Positions 10,804-20,030 of a stretch of DNA of 64,000 nt are shown piece after piece (within the stretch, counting starts at the first letter, position 1; each line of letters begins with the position of its first letter). The translations under genes and the position numbers were made by a program. Location: the NCBI RefSeq assembly GCF_042651425.1, contig NZ_JBHSCW010000004.1, positions 1 through 64,000 of the forward strand. Reading direction: 5' to 3'. Source of the DNA: Fodinicurvata halophila (GTDB taxonomy: Bacteria > Pseudomonadota > Alphaproteobacteria > Kiloniellales > DSM-21159). The notes beneath the pieces were generated by a model. That model saw nothing but the letters and a program-made list of their open reading frames with translations, ran no database searches and was not told the origin of the DNA.

Positions 10804-11955
10804 TCAGTTTCCGGTGGGTTCGGCGGGCGGTTTTCTGTCCGGTTCCGTGCGCAGCTCTGACTGGCGTTCGGCGATGCGCGCATCCAGGTCGCGCAGGTTC
10901 TCGCGAAAATTCTCCAGCGTAAATGGCAGGGCATAGATTTGCCCGAGGTCGGTGGTGGGCAGCGGCTGGGTCAGGTGCTCGTGGCGGATCTGTTCCAGTG
11001 TCTGTGTGAAATGTTCCAGTGCGGCCTCGACGTCGTCCAGGGAGGGCGGCGGACCGGCGATTTCATAGGCCCGTGCGGCCTGGCGCAGGTGGCTGCGAAT
11101 GGTTTCCGCCACCTCCTCGAATACCGGCTCCAGACGTGTAAGGATTGGCGACGGCATGGGCTGCACGAGAGTCCGTCCCATGAAGACCACGTCGCTGCGC
11201 AGGCGACGCAGATTGCGTGCCAGTGGTTCCGGATCGGGCGCCTCCGCCATGCGGTTGGCGCGTTCGCGGCGCACTTCGTCCACTGTGGCTTCGACCTCGG
11301 CCAGGGTGGATCTCAACCGTTCGTGCAGGGGATCCAGCAGGCTGTGCTGCGGCTGTTGCCCGAAAGAGTCTTCGTAGCGGTGCAGCAGGTCCTCCATCAG
11401 GCGCAGTCCCTGGGCCGCCTTGAGGGTCAACTGCTTGTGCGCCCGCGAGGGCAGGACAAACAGCGAGACGGCGAAGCCGATAAGCGTTCCGAGGAAGATC
11501 TCAAGCACACGAAAGGCGGCAGATTCCACGATGTGGGTGTGGCTGGGATCGGCCAGCAGGACGATGGCCGCGGTGACAGGCGCAATGCGCATGGGCGGAC
11601 GAAAGGCCGCCAGCACGGCCAGCGGTGCCAGGGTGAGGATTACCGCCAGGCTGCGCTCCTCCACGCTTTCCGGCTGCAGCAGCAGGGCGGCCAGACCACC
11701 GGCCAGTGCGCCGAAAAGGGTGCCGATCATGCGGTCACGGCCGGTCACAAGTGTGGCCCCGACGCTGCCCTGGACCACCAGCAGGGCGGCAATGACGATC
11801 CAGTAATCCTGAGGAACGTTGAGCAGGCGCGCCACCAGGAGGCCCAGCACCCCGGCCACGATCAGTCTTACGGCTAGTTTGAGGGCGATACTGCGGCTCC
11901 GCAGAGCGCGCCAGGCGGCACGAATGCGGAGTCTCGGGGCGAGGCCCTTCACCAT
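10804..11955 (-). CDS. FUSC-family inner membrane protein
   Basis: A 383-residue protein of the FUSC/aromatic acid exporter type. Six hydrophobic helices occupy about residues 25-180, interrupted by the motif VVQGSVGATLVTGRDRMIGTLFGALAGG, which contains the family's short G-T-x-x-G-A-L-x-G turn. A helical cytoplasmic half (180-383) carries many heptad-like charged residues. Such proteins are thought to export aromatic or related compounds, often with a membrane-fusion partner, but none is adjacent here. It is followed, 39 nt upstream on the same strand, by the aminotransferase gene, so the two could be cotranscribed. The substrate is unknown. Confidence 0.78.
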   Translation of the reverse strand: MVKGLAPRLRIRAAWRALRSRSIALKLAVRLIVAGVLGLLVARLLNVPQDYWIVIAALLVVQGSVGATLVTGRDRMIGTLFGALAGGLAALLLQPESVEERSLAVILTLAPLAVLAAFRPPMRIAPVTAAIVLLADPSHTHIVESAAFRVLEIFLGTLIGFAVSLFVLPSRAHKQLTLKAAQGLRLMEDLLHRYEDSFGQQPQHSLLDPLHERLRSTLAEVEATVDEVRRERANRMAEAPDPEPLARNLRRLRSDVVFMGRTLVQPMPSPILTRLEPVFEEVAETIRSHLRQAARAYEIAGPPPSLDDVEAALEHFTQTLEQIRHEHLTQPLPTTDLGQIYALPFTLENFRENLRDLDARIAERQSELRTEPDRKPPAEPTGN

Positions 11956-11994
11956 TGCGGACCCCTGTTCTTGGAGCGGGGCCGGTTTACAGGG

Positions 11995-13197
11995 TCAGGA
12001 AAGTGCAGCGCAGGCGCGTTCGATCCGCTGGCAGGCATCCTCCAGCGCCTCCGTGGCGGTGGCATAGGAAATGCGGAAGTGCGGAGAGAGACCGAAAGCC
12101 GCTCCCTGGACCACGGCAACACCTTCGCTTTCCAGCAGGTAGGTCACGAAATCCTCATCGGTTTCCAGCGTCTTGCCCTGGGGCGTCGTCTTGCCTATGA
12201 GCCCGGAACAGGAAGGGTAGACATAGAAGGCCCCTTCCGGCCGCGGGCAGGACAGTCCCTCGCAGCGATTCAGCGCCTCGACCACCAAATCCCGGCGTTC
12301 CCGGAAGACGCGGTTGTTCTCGGCAATGAAGTCCTGCTGGCCGGATAGCGCCTCGACGGCCGCCGCCTGGCTGACCGACGAGGGATTGGACGTGGACTGG
12401 GACTGCACCTTGGCCATGGCCTTGATCAGCTCCTTCGGACCGCCGGCGAAGCCGATGCGCCAGCCCGTCATGCAATAGGCCTTGGAGACGCCGTTGACGG
12501 TTAGTGTCCGTTCGTGAAGGGTGGGCTCCACTTGGGCCGGGGTGCAGAACTCGAAATCGTCGTAGACCAGCTTCTCGTACATGTCGTCGGTCATGACATG
12601 GACATGCGGATGACGTACCAGAACGTCGGTCAGCGCCTTCATGTCGTCGCGTGTATAGCCTGCTCCCGTGGGATTGGAAGGGCTGTTGAGGATGATCCAC
12701 TTGGTCCTGGGCGTGATCGCCTTTTCCAGGTCCTCGGCCAGCAGCTTGAAGCCGTTGTTCTGGGGGCAGGGCACGATCACCGGCTCGCCCTCGGCCAGCA
12801 GCACCATGTCCGGATAGCTGACCCAGTAGGGGGCGGGAATGATCACTTCGTCGCCCGGATCCAGCGTGGCCATGAGCGCGTTGTAGAGGATCTGCTTGCC
12901 GCCTGTGCCTACCGTGATCTGCTCGGTGCTGTAGCTGAGCGCGTTGTCCCGCTTGAACTTATCGACCACGGCCTCCTTGAGCGCCGGCGTGCCGTCGACG
13001 GCCGTGTACTTGGTATCGCCGGCCTCGATGGCGCGGATTGCCGCCTGCTTGATGTTGTCAGGGGTGTCGAAATCCGGCTCTCCGGCGCCCAGCCCGATCA
13101 CGTCACGGCCGGCGGCCTTCAGCTCGCGCGCCTTCTGGGTGACGGCAATGGTGGGAGAGGGCTTGATGCGCGACAGACGGGAGGCCAGGAAAGACAT
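11995..13197 (-). CDS. aatA: Class I aspartate aminotransferase (aspartate/prephenate type)
   Basis: PLP-dependent aminotransferase interconverting aspartate and oxaloacetate; alphaproteobacterial enzymes of this group also transaminate prephenate. The 400-residue protein shows the expected N-terminus ASRLSRIKPSPTIAVTQKA, the substrate-binding GAGEPDFDTP (37-46), NSPSNPTGAGY (171-181), and the PLP lysine K239 in NGVSKAYCMTGWRIGF. The carboxylate-binding arginine lies in HFRISYA near 375. The ATG at 13197 is preceded by AGGA at a suitable distance. It lies upstream of the FUSC gene on the same strand. Confidence 0.93.
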   Translation of the reverse strand: MSFLASRLSRIKPSPTIAVTQKARELKAAGRDVIGLGAGEPDFDTPDNIKQAAIRAIEAGDTKYTAVDGTPALKEAVVDKFKRDNALSYSTEQITVGTGGKQILYNALMATLDPGDEVIIPAPYWVSYPDMVLLAEGEPVIVPCPQNNGFKLLAEDLEKAITPRTKWIILNSPSNPTGAGYTRDDMKALTDVLVRHPHVHVMTDDMYEKLVYDDFEFCTPAQVEPTLHERTLTVNGVSKAYCMTGWRIGFAGGPKELIKAMAKVQSQSTSNPSSVSQAAAVEALSGQQDFIAENNRVFRERRDLVVEALNRCEGLSCPRPEGAFYVYPSCSGLIGKTTPQGKTLETDEDFVTYLLESEGVAVVQGAAFGLSPHFRISYATATEALEDACQRIERACAALS

Positions 13198-13325
13198 GGT
13201 GGAAAAGTGTCCTGCAGCTTTGAATGCGATGAAGGATGGCGCGCTCGCCTGAGACGAGCGTCGGGCAAAACTCTAATCCAGTCCTGCGGGCGCATCAACG
13301 TCCCTTGGGGCTGGTCGCCATCCCT

Positions 13326-14540
13326 TCAGGTCGTTTTACCTTCCGGAAGGGGCAGGCGCGCGCGGAACAGGATGGTCAGCAGGCCGGTCAGCATCAGGAA
13401 CGGCAGGACTGCCAGGTTGAGTGCAGTCCAGCCGGCCGTGTAGAAGGCGGCACCGGCCGAGCCCGAGGCCAGTGCCACGATGGCGAAGGTCATGAACTCG
13501 TTGAGCGCCTGCGTCTTGGCTCGTTCCTCGGGCCGGTGCGCCTCGGTCAGCAGCGTGGTGCCGCCGATAAACATGAAGTTCCAGCCCACGCCCAGCAGCA
13601 GCAGGGAAACCCAGAAGTGCGCCAGGGAGAGGCCGGAGATGGCGACCACGGCACTGACCAGCAGCAGCAGGCAGCCGGTGAGCAGCACCGCGAACAGGCC
13701 GTATCGCGTGATCAAAGATCCGGTGATCAGGGCCGGCGCGAACATGCCGAAGACATGCGCCTGTATGATCCAGCCGGCAGCGTCGACGCCGTGATCGTGA
13801 TGCACCGCGGCCAGGGGCGTAGCAGTCATGATGAAGACCATGACGGAGTAGGCCGCCACAGAGTTGGCGATGGCGACGAAGGCACGAGGCTGCTTCAGGA
13901 TGGCAAGCAAGGGCCGACCGCTGCCCTCCACGCCGCTGTCCTGCTGGGGTGGCACGCGCACCAGGGCGGCGATCACGCTGCCACCCAGCGCCAGCACCAT
14001 CAGGGCCAGGAAGGAACCGGCATAGTCTACCGGTGCCAGCAGGCCACGGCTCCAGACCGAGATCACCGGACCGATGATCGAGGCCACCACGCCACCAGCC
14101 ATGACATAGGAAATGGCTCGTGCACGAACTTTGTGCGCCACGACCTCTGCGGCCGCGAAGCGATAGTACAGAGCAGTCGCCTGGAAGGTGCCCAGAAATA
14201 GGTTGGCGAAGCAGAACAGCAGGAAGTTGCCCTGGAGGATGGCCCAGGCGGACAGGCCGCCGCCCAATGCTCCGGCCAGGTTGCCCAGCACGAAGCCGGG
14301 CCGGCGGCCCCAGACCTTCATGAGGTAGGAGGCGGGGATGGTGGACAGTGCCGTGCCCACGGTCAGAAGGGTGAAGGGAACGGTCGAAAGGGCCGGACTC
14401 GGCGCCATCTCGGAGCCCGCCAGACCGGTCATCGTCAGGCCGACGATGGCGCAGGAGAGATAGATGGCCTGGCAGATGGCCAGCAACAGGACATTGCGGA
14501 AGCCCGAAAAGGGAAAGGCGGGTGCGCTCAGCGTGGTCAT
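13326..14540 (-). CDS. MFS transporter (first of two paralogs)
   Basis: A 404-residue major facilitator protein with 12 predicted membrane helices. The loop 2-3 motif appears as SYLMKVWGRRPGFVLGNLAGALGG near 82-105. Its start overlaps the meaB stop by 4 nt (ATGA), so the two are translationally coupled. It shares motifs and the layout of helices with the MFS protein at 15765-16967 (for example VGWNFMFIGGTTLLTEAHRPEERAK versus VGWNFLFVGGSALL), so the pair arose by duplication. The substrate is not known; the coupling to meaB gives no direct hint. Confidence 0.85.
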   Translation of the reverse strand: MTTLSAPAFPFSGFRNVLLLAICQAIYLSCAIVGLTMTGLAGSEMAPSPALSTVPFTLLTVGTALSTIPASYLMKVWGRRPGFVLGNLAGALGGGLSAWAILQGNFLLFCFANLFLGTFQATALYYRFAAAEVVAHKVRARAISYVMAGGVVASIIGPVISVWSRGLLAPVDYAGSFLALMVLALGGSVIAALVRVPPQQDSGVEGSGRPLLAILKQPRAFVAIANSVAAYSVMVFIMTATPLAAVHHDHGVDAAGWIIQAHVFGMFAPALITGSLITRYGLFAVLLTGCLLLLVSAVVAISGLSLAHFWVSLLLLGVGWNFMFIGGTTLLTEAHRPEERAKTQALNEFMTFAIVALASGSAGAAFYTAGWTALNLAVLPFLMLTGLLTILFRARLPLPEGKTT

Positions 14541-15583
14541 TGCGGGTCCTTCCGCGTAGAGGAGTCCAGAAAGACCTGCAGCAGATCCTGGGCGGCGCGA
14601 CCAGGCGGCAGACGGCCTTGGGTGACCTCTGCTTCGGCCTGCTCCAGCAAGGCGGCCACGCGGCTGTCGTTACGGAAGGCGGCGCGCAATTCCTCGTCGA
14701 TCTCGTTCCACATCCATGCGCGGGCCTGGGCGTTGCGCTTGGCCGTCAGTCCTTCGGATCCCAAGGCCTCAAGGTGGTCTGTGATACCTTGGAGCACTGT
14801 CTCGAATCCGGTTTTCTCGAGGGCGGAACAGGAAAGGACGGGAACCTGCCAGCTGTCGCTCAGGGGGCGCAGCATGCGAAGCGCGCTCTTGTATTCGGCC
14901 ACGGCGCGCTGGGCCGCCTCCTTCAATTCACCATCGGCCTTGTTCACGACCACGAGGTTGGCCAGTTCGACAATGCCCTTCTTCAAACCCTGCAGCTCAT
15001 CGCCTCCGCCCGGGACGAGCAGCAGGAGGAAGAGATCCACCATTTCGGCAACGGCGGTTTCCGACTGGCCGACCCCCACCGTTTCCACGAGCAGATGATC
15101 GTAGCCGGCGGCTTCGCAGAGCAGCATGACCTCGCGCGTGCGCCGCGCGACCCCGCCCAGCGAGTGTCCGGTGGGCGAGGGCCGAATGAAGGCCTCGGGA
15201 GCGCGGGACAGCAGCTCCATGCGTGTCTTGTCACCCAGGATGGAGCCGCCGGTGCGACGCGAAGAGGGGTCCACGGCCAGCACGGCAACGCGATGGCCCT
15301 GATCGATCAGGTGCAGGCCAAAGGCCTCGATGAAAGTGGACTTGCCTACCCCCGGAACGCCCGAAATGCCGATACGCACCGAATTTCCGGTCTCGGGCAA
15401 AAGCAGTTGGAGCAGTTCTTCGGCCCGCGCCCGGTCGTCCAGTCGCGTCGATTCCACCAACGTGATGGCACGGCCAAGCGCGCGTCGGCTGCCGCCGCGC
15501 AGCTGCTCGGCCAGTTTCACCAGCTGCGGGTCATCGATCGTCTGGTTTGGAGTCGTTTCGGGACTGCTCTGGGCGGATGTCAT
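14537..15583 (-). CDS. meaB: Methylmalonyl-CoA mutase-associated GTPase MeaB
   Basis: G3E-family GTPase that protects and reloads the adenosylcobalamin of methylmalonyl-CoA mutase. The 348-residue protein has the P-loop SGVPGVGKST at 74-83, the base-of-switch region VLAVDPSSRRTGGSILGDKTRM, VETVGVGQSE, and the NKAD guanine-specificity motif in VVVNKADGELKEA. All are intact. The ATG at 15583 begins MTSAQSSPETTPNQ, an N-terminal extension before the conserved LAEQLRGGSRRALGRAITLVES. Its partner mutase is at 22493-24652, about 7 kb away and not in the same operon. It overlaps the MFS gene downstream by 4 nt. Confidence 0.95.
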   Translation of the reverse strand: MTSAQSSPETTPNQTIDDPQLVKLAEQLRGGSRRALGRAITLVESTRLDDRARAEELLQLLLPETGNSVRIGISGVPGVGKSTFIEAFGLHLIDQGHRVAVLAVDPSSRRTGGSILGDKTRMELLSRAPEAFIRPSPTGHSLGGVARRTREVMLLCEAAGYDHLLVETVGVGQSETAVAEMVDLFLLLLVPGGGDELQGLKKGIVELANLVVVNKADGELKEAAQRAVAEYKSALRMLRPLSDSWQVPVLSCSALEKTGFETVLQGITDHLEALGSEGLTAKRNAQARAWMWNEIDEELRAAFRNDSRVAALLEQAEAEVTQGRLPPGRAAQDLLQVFLDSSTRKDPQ

Positions 15584-15764
15584 GATCGGGCAATCTATCC
15601 GCCCTTCAGGGGGGCTGCAAAGGAATCAACGGGGCCAATGATGAATTCGAGATTCCATTCTGCGGTGTGGCGCATCGCTGCGCCCACTAGTCTTTGCCAG
15701 GTAAGCCAGAGGATGGAGTTCACCGATCCACGGGATGGAGCGGAGCCACCATCCCATTTGCCTT

Positions 15765-16967
15765 TCACTCAGCGGGTCGGCTGACAAGTGGGTGTCGTGT
15801 TATCATCCACCAGATAGTGACCAAGCTTACGGCAAGGATGAGAGGCAGCATGGTCAGATTGAGTGTCTCCCATCCGACCCGATGGAGCAATTGACCGGAC
15901 AGCAGCGAGCCGAGTGCAACAAGAGAAAAGATGATCAGATCGTTGATGCCCTGTACTTTGCCGCGCTCAGCCTCGGAATGAACGGCGGCCAGTAGAGCAC
16001 TGCCACCTACGAACAAGAAGTTCCACCCCACGCCAAGCAGCACGAGCGCCAGCCAGAAGTGGATAAGCCCTTGCCCGAACAGGGTTACAAGTGAGGAGCC
16101 CGCCAGCAGGACTGTGCCCGCCAGCAAGATTCGGCCGACACCGAAACGAGTGATCAAGTTTCCAGTTACGAAAGACGGCGCAAACATGCCCAGTACATGC
16201 CACTGCATGATGAAGGCAACCTGGTCCATATCGAAACCGCGGGCGCGCATTGCGAGTGGTGTTGCGGTCATCACCAGCATCATGATGGCATAGCCGCTGG
16301 CACCGGCCAGAACAGCTACCAGGAAACTGGACTGGCTGGCTATGGCGGCCATGGGCCGTGACGTTGCCTCGGGATCGGGCTCACCGCCAGGGGGCATCCG
16401 CAATTGCGTCAGCAGGCCGACGGCAAGCAGGGCCAAGATGGCGATCATAAGATAGGGTCCGCCCGACGGAACAGCCGAAATCCAATCCTTGGCAAGACTT
16501 GCGTTCCACGGTCCAAGAAAGGCGGCCGCCACGCCGCCGGCCATCACGAACGAAATCGCCTTGCTGCGGAATGCAGGGCTGGAAACGTCGGCTGCAGCAA
16601 AGCGGTAGTACATGGCAAAACCCTGGTAGAGTCCTAACAGGAGGCTACCGGTACAGAAGAGCCAGAAGACGCCAATAGCGACGGCTGCGAAACTGACCAG
16701 CCCGCCAAGAACGCCGCCCATGAGGGCGCCCGTGATGAAACCAGTTCGGCGTCCAACCCGTTTCATGAAGAGCGAGGCGGGAAGGGTCGACACAACGGTG
16801 CCCAGAATCATCATGGCAATGGGCAGGGTGGCCAGGCTGGGGTCCGGGCTGAGTTGCTGGCCGACCACGCCGCTCAGGGTCATTACGGTGATCGAGGCCA
16901 CCATGAACAGAGTCTGGCTGACCACCAGAATGGCGACGTTGGGCTTTTCTCTGGGTGTGGTCGTCAT
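15765..16967 (-). CDS. MFS transporter (second paralog), linked to DsrE
   Basis: A 400-residue, 12-helix major facilitator protein. The loop 2-3 motif appears as SLFMKRVGRRTGFITGALMGGVLGG near 64-88, and ALVLLGVGWNFLFVGGSALLAAVHSEAERGK near 325 matches the paralog at 13326-14540. It lies 42 nt downstream of the DsrE gene on the same strand, so the two probably form an operon controlled by the ArsR-rhodanese regulator. The pairing with a sulfur-carrier-like protein suggests transport related to sulfur compounds, but that is inference. Confidence 0.82.
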   Translation of the reverse strand: MTTTPREKPNVAILVVSQTLFMVASITVMTLSGVVGQQLSPDPSLATLPIAMMILGTVVSTLPASLFMKRVGRRTGFITGALMGGVLGGLVSFAAVAIGVFWLFCTGSLLLGLYQGFAMYYRFAAADVSSPAFRSKAISFVMAGGVAAAFLGPWNASLAKDWISAVPSGGPYLMIAILALLAVGLLTQLRMPPGGEPDPEATSRPMAAIASQSSFLVAVLAGASGYAIMMLVMTATPLAMRARGFDMDQVAFIMQWHVLGMFAPSFVTGNLITRFGVGRILLAGTVLLAGSSLVTLFGQGLIHFWLALVLLGVGWNFLFVGGSALLAAVHSEAERGKVQGINDLIIFSLVALGSLLSGQLLHRVGWETLNLTMLPLILAVSLVTIWWMITRHPLVSRPAE

Positions 16968-17009
16968 GCAGGAGGCGCTCCGTGGAACGGGATTAAAGCG
17001 TGAATTTCT

Positions 17010-17354
17010 TCAAAAGACGAGTGTCTTGTCGGCCTTCTCCGTGGCTTCTGCCAAGGCGTCCATGGTGCTCCGCTCGGAGCCGGCGACGAGTTCTTCCTCC
17101 GTAATGCCCCGGGCATCCAGGCAGGTTCCACACAGCAGGACCCGTCCCTTCGCCGTGACCAGTTTGAGCATGCGCTCAATGTTGTAGAATCCATTGGGGG
17201 TCTTCTGTCCCTGCTTGGCACCCGACACCGCGTCCCCCATCAGAAAGACGGTAACATCGCTCTCGCGTTTCAGCAGGGCATGAGCCAAGCGCAGCCCATT
17301 ATAGAGACGTTCAGTGCCATAGGGTGGATCATTGATGATGATCAGTGTTTGCAT
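17010..17354 (-). CDS. DsrE-family protein
   Basis: A 114-residue DsrE/DsrF-like protein, small and cytosolic. The family carries sulfur as a cysteine persulfide or serves in related redox chemistry. MQTLIIINDPPYGTERLYNGLRLA opens a Rossmann-like fold, VTVFLMGDAVSGAKQGQ follows, and GRVLLCGTCLDARGI places Cys75 and Cys78 at the usual sulfur-binding position. It is the first gene of a unit with the MFS transporter downstream, and divergent from the ArsR-rhodanese gene across a shared 107-nt region with a palindromic operator. Confidence 0.88.
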   Translation of the reverse strand: MQTLIIINDPPYGTERLYNGLRLAHALLKRESDVTVFLMGDAVSGAKQGQKTPNGFYNIERMLKLVTAKGRVLLCGTCLDARGITEEELVAGSERSTMDALAEATEKADKTLVF

Positions 17355-17367
17355 GACAGTTCACTTA

Positions 17368-17400
17368 GTTATATTCTATTGAATAATAGAATGATGGAAT
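17368..17400. promoter_or_regulatory. ArsR-type palindromic operator between DsrE-MFS and ArsR-rhodanese
   Basis: The divergent spacer holds a perfect inverted repeat ATTCTATT (17373-17380), GAAT, AATAGAAT (17385-17392). GAAT recurs at 17381, 17389 and 17397, that is every 8 bp. A TATAAC-like -10 (17373-17368, minus strand) for the DsrE gene overlaps the left arm. An AT-rich palindrome in a divergent promoter beside an ArsR gene is the classic arrangement for autoregulation; binding is inferred. Confidence 0.6.
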
Positions 17401-17461
17401 CAAAGCACTTGCCTGTCAAGCGGACTGGAGGCTGAAACTTCAAGGAGCGAGCGGGACAGAT

Positions 17462-18118
17462 ATGACATCGCAGCAGGAAGTACTGGATACTCTGGCCAAG
17501 GTGGCGCGGGCCTTGGGGAATGGGCATCGACTGGCGCTTCTCGAGCGTCTGGCGCAGGCCGAAGCCCCGGTCGAGACCCTGGCGACGGCCGGGGAATTGT
17601 CGGTGGGCAATGCCTCGCAACATCTCCAACAGCTGCGGCGTGCGGGACTTGTGACGGCGAAGCGATCTGGCAAGCAGATGATCTATCGCTTGGCCGACGA
17701 GCGTATCGTCACCCTGCTTTCACTGCTTCGCCAGGTGGCCGAGAGCAATCTGGCCGAGATGGAGCGGCTGGTCAGTCAGCTGTTCTCCGATGATGACGCC
17801 GCCGGTGCTCTGGAGGCAGTGACACGCGACGAACTGATGGCCAGTCTCGAGCGCGGAACAGTGGCATTGTTGGATGTGCGCCCCGAGGAAGAATACAAGG
17901 CTGGCCATCTTCCGCAGGCCATCAACATCCCCCTGGACCAACTAGAGGACATGCTGGACCGGTTGCCCAGGGACCGCGAGATTGTCGCATATTGCCGTGG
18001 GCCCTACTGTGCGCTGTCCCATGAAGCTGTACAGCAATTGAGCCAGCTAGGTTATCGGATACGGCGTTTCGAAGAGGGGTATCCCGAGTGGAAAGCGGCC
18101 GGGCTGCCAGTTGCTTGA
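17462..18118 (+). CDS. ArsR-family regulator fused to a rhodanese domain
   Basis: A 218-residue fusion. Residues 1-100 form an ArsR winged helix (LAKVARALGNGHRLALLERL, then the recognition helix VGNASQHLQQLRRAGLVTAKR). Residues 120-218 are a rhodanese domain (LLDVRPEEEYKAGHLPQAINIPL, then AYCRGPYCALSHEAV). There is no cysteine in the ArsR part, so neither the usual metal site nor a SqrR/BigR-type dithiol there is possible. The only cysteines are C178 and C183 in the rhodanese active loop. I infer that the protein senses sulfane sulfur through the rhodanese domain and represses the DsrE-MFS unit and itself. The start ATG at 17462 follows AAGGAG at about 12 nt. Confidence 0.9.
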   Translation: MTSQQEVLDTLAKVARALGNGHRLALLERLAQAEAPVETLATAGELSVGNASQHLQQLRRAGLVTAKRSGKQMIYRLADERIVTLLSLLRQVAESNLAEMERLVSQLFSDDDAAGALEAVTRDELMASLERGTVALLDVRPEEEYKAGHLPQAINIPLDQLEDMLDRLPRDREIVAYCRGPYCALSHEAVQQLSQLGYRIRRFEEGYPEWKAAGLPVA

Positions 18119-18158
18119 TCCCTTGTCAGCGTACTCCCGGGCGAGGACTCAACTCTAT

Positions 18159-20030
18159 TCAGTAATCGTCACTTAAAGGAGGCTCTGTGCCTTCCTGGGC
18201 TGCTTCACTTTGTTTCTGCTGTCGCCACCACATGGCGGCGTAAAGCCCGTCGCGGGCCAGCAGGTCGCTATGGTTGCCGCGCTCCGCGACACGCCCGGCG
18301 TCCAAGACCACGATCTCGTCGGCATCGACGACGGTGGACAGGCGGTGGGCAATGACAAGCGTCGTGCGCGCCCGGCTGACTTCGTTCAGGCTTTTCAGGA
18401 TTTCCTGCTCCGTCTGGCTGTCGAGCGCCGAAGTGGCTTCGTCGAAGATCAGGATCGCGGGCTCCTTCAGGACCATTCGGGCGATGGCCACACGCTGCTT
18501 CTCGCCGCCGGAAAGCTTCAGGCCGCGCTCGCCCACCTGGGTGTCATAGCCCTCGGGCAGGCTGGTGACGAAGCGGTCCAGCTGGGCGATGGCCGCGGCG
18601 CGCTCGACATCGGCACGACTGCAGTCGGGGCGGCCATAGGCGATGTTGTACCCCAGCGTATCGTTGAACAGAACGGTGTCCTGGGGAACGATGCCGATGG
18701 CCGCGCGCAGGGAATCCTGGCTGACTTCGCGGATGTCCTGCCCGTCGATTCGGATGGTGCCGCCTGTGACGTCGTAGAAGCGGAACAGCAGACGGGAGAG
18801 AGTCGATTTCCCGGCCCCGCTGGCGCCGACAACCGCCAGCTTCCGGCCGGGTGGTATCTCGAAGCTGACACCTTTCAGGATCTCGCGTTCCGGCTGGTAG
18901 TGAAAGTGTACCTCTTCGAAGGTGACCCGGCCTTCCTTCACCTGCATGGCCGGCGCATCGGGTTGGTCGGTGACCTCGGCCGGCACGCGCAGCAGTGAGA
19001 ACATGGTTTCCATGTCCACCAGTGCCTGCTTGATCTCGCGGTAGACGAAGCCGAAGAAATTGAGCGGCTGGGCCAGCTGCATCATGTAGGTGTTGACCGC
19101 CACGAAGTCGCCGACGGTCATGGTCCCCGCCGAGACCCGGAAGGCGGCCATGATCATCAGGCTCGTGGCACCGACGGAGATGATGGCGGCCTGCCCGATG
19201 TTCAGAAGGGACAGGCTGGTCTTCGACTGGGTGGCTGCCTGCTCGTAGACGCGCAGGCCCTCGTCCAGGCGTGCCGCCTCGCGCTCCTCGTTGTTGAAGT
19301 ACTTGACCGTCTCGTAGTTCAGCAGGCTGTCGATGGCCCGCGTGTTGGCCTGCTGGTCGCTCTCGTTCATGCGCCGGCGCAGTTTCAGGCGCCATTCCGT
19401 GATGCGATAGGTATAGACGATGTAGAACAGGACGGTCAGGAAGGTGACGGCGGCGATCTCGAATCCGTAGAGCCACCAGAGAATGCCGGCGGAGAGCGCC
19501 AGCTCGATGAAGGTGGGCACGATGGAGAAGAGCGCCAGCGAGAGCAGGGTGTCTATGGCCTTGGTCCCGCGCTCGATGACCCGCGAGAGGCCGCCGGTCT
19601 GGCGGTCCAGGTGAAAGCGTAGGGACAGGGCATGGAGATAACGGAAGGTGCGCAGGCCGGCCCGGCGCACCGCGCGCTGGCCGACGCGTGCAAAGAGCGC
19701 GTCGCGCAGCTCCTGGAACGAGAGCGAGATGACGCGTGCCGCCCCATAGGCCAGGATCAGCCAGACCGGCAGCAGAAGTTCGCCCGAAACCGCTCCACTG
19801 CCTTCCGCGAAGGCTGTCAGGTCGTCGACGGCGGCCTTGTAGATCAGTGGCACGCCCACTATGGCCAGCTTGGCGGCCACCAGGAAGACCATGGCGGCCA
19901 CGACGCGGCGTTTCAGGTCCGGCCGGTCCGACGGCCAGAGCTCGGGCAACAGGTCGTACAGGGTCTTCCAGTGCGATCTTTGCCTGCCCGTGTCCAGCTG
20001 CAGCTCGGGTCCCTTCCTACTCCTGCGCAA
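18159..20030 (-). CDS. Atm1/ABCB7-type ABC exporter (permease-ATPase)
   Basis: A 623-residue half-transporter of the Atm1/HMT1 group, an inner-membrane homodimer that in characterised relatives exports glutathione-linked or sulfur-containing compounds for Fe-S or metal homeostasis. Membrane helices occupy about 45-320; the family motif NYETVKYFNNEEREAARLD lies near 238-256. The ATPase half has Walker A VGASGAGKST, the signature LSGGEKQRVAIARM, and ILIFDEATSAL. The only start in reach is the TTG at 20030, overlapping the coiled-coil gene by 14 nt; the true start is uncertain, but the conserved region begins just after. It converges with the ArsR-rhodanese gene and may share a sulfur theme with it. 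Confidence 0.9.
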   Translation of the reverse strand: MRRSRKGPELQLDTGRQRSHWKTLYDLLPELWPSDRPDLKRRVVAAMVFLVAAKLAIVGVPLIYKAAVDDLTAFAEGSGAVSGELLLPVWLILAYGAARVISLSFQELRDALFARVGQRAVRRAGLRTFRYLHALSLRFHLDRQTGGLSRVIERGTKAIDTLLSLALFSIVPTFIELALSAGILWWLYGFEIAAVTFLTVLFYIVYTYRITEWRLKLRRRMNESDQQANTRAIDSLLNYETVKYFNNEEREAARLDEGLRVYEQAATQSKTSLSLLNIGQAAIISVGATSLMIMAAFRVSAGTMTVGDFVAVNTYMMQLAQPLNFFGFVYREIKQALVDMETMFSLLRVPAEVTDQPDAPAMQVKEGRVTFEEVHFHYQPEREILKGVSFEIPPGRKLAVVGASGAGKSTLSRLLFRFYDVTGGTIRIDGQDIREVSQDSLRAAIGIVPQDTVLFNDTLGYNIAYGRPDCSRADVERAAAIAQLDRFVTSLPEGYDTQVGERGLKLSGGEKQRVAIARMVLKEPAILIFDEATSALDSQTEQEILKSLNEVSRARTTLVIAHRLSTVVDADEIVVLDAGRVAERGNHSDLLARDGLYAAMWWRQQKQSEAAQEGTEPPLSDDY

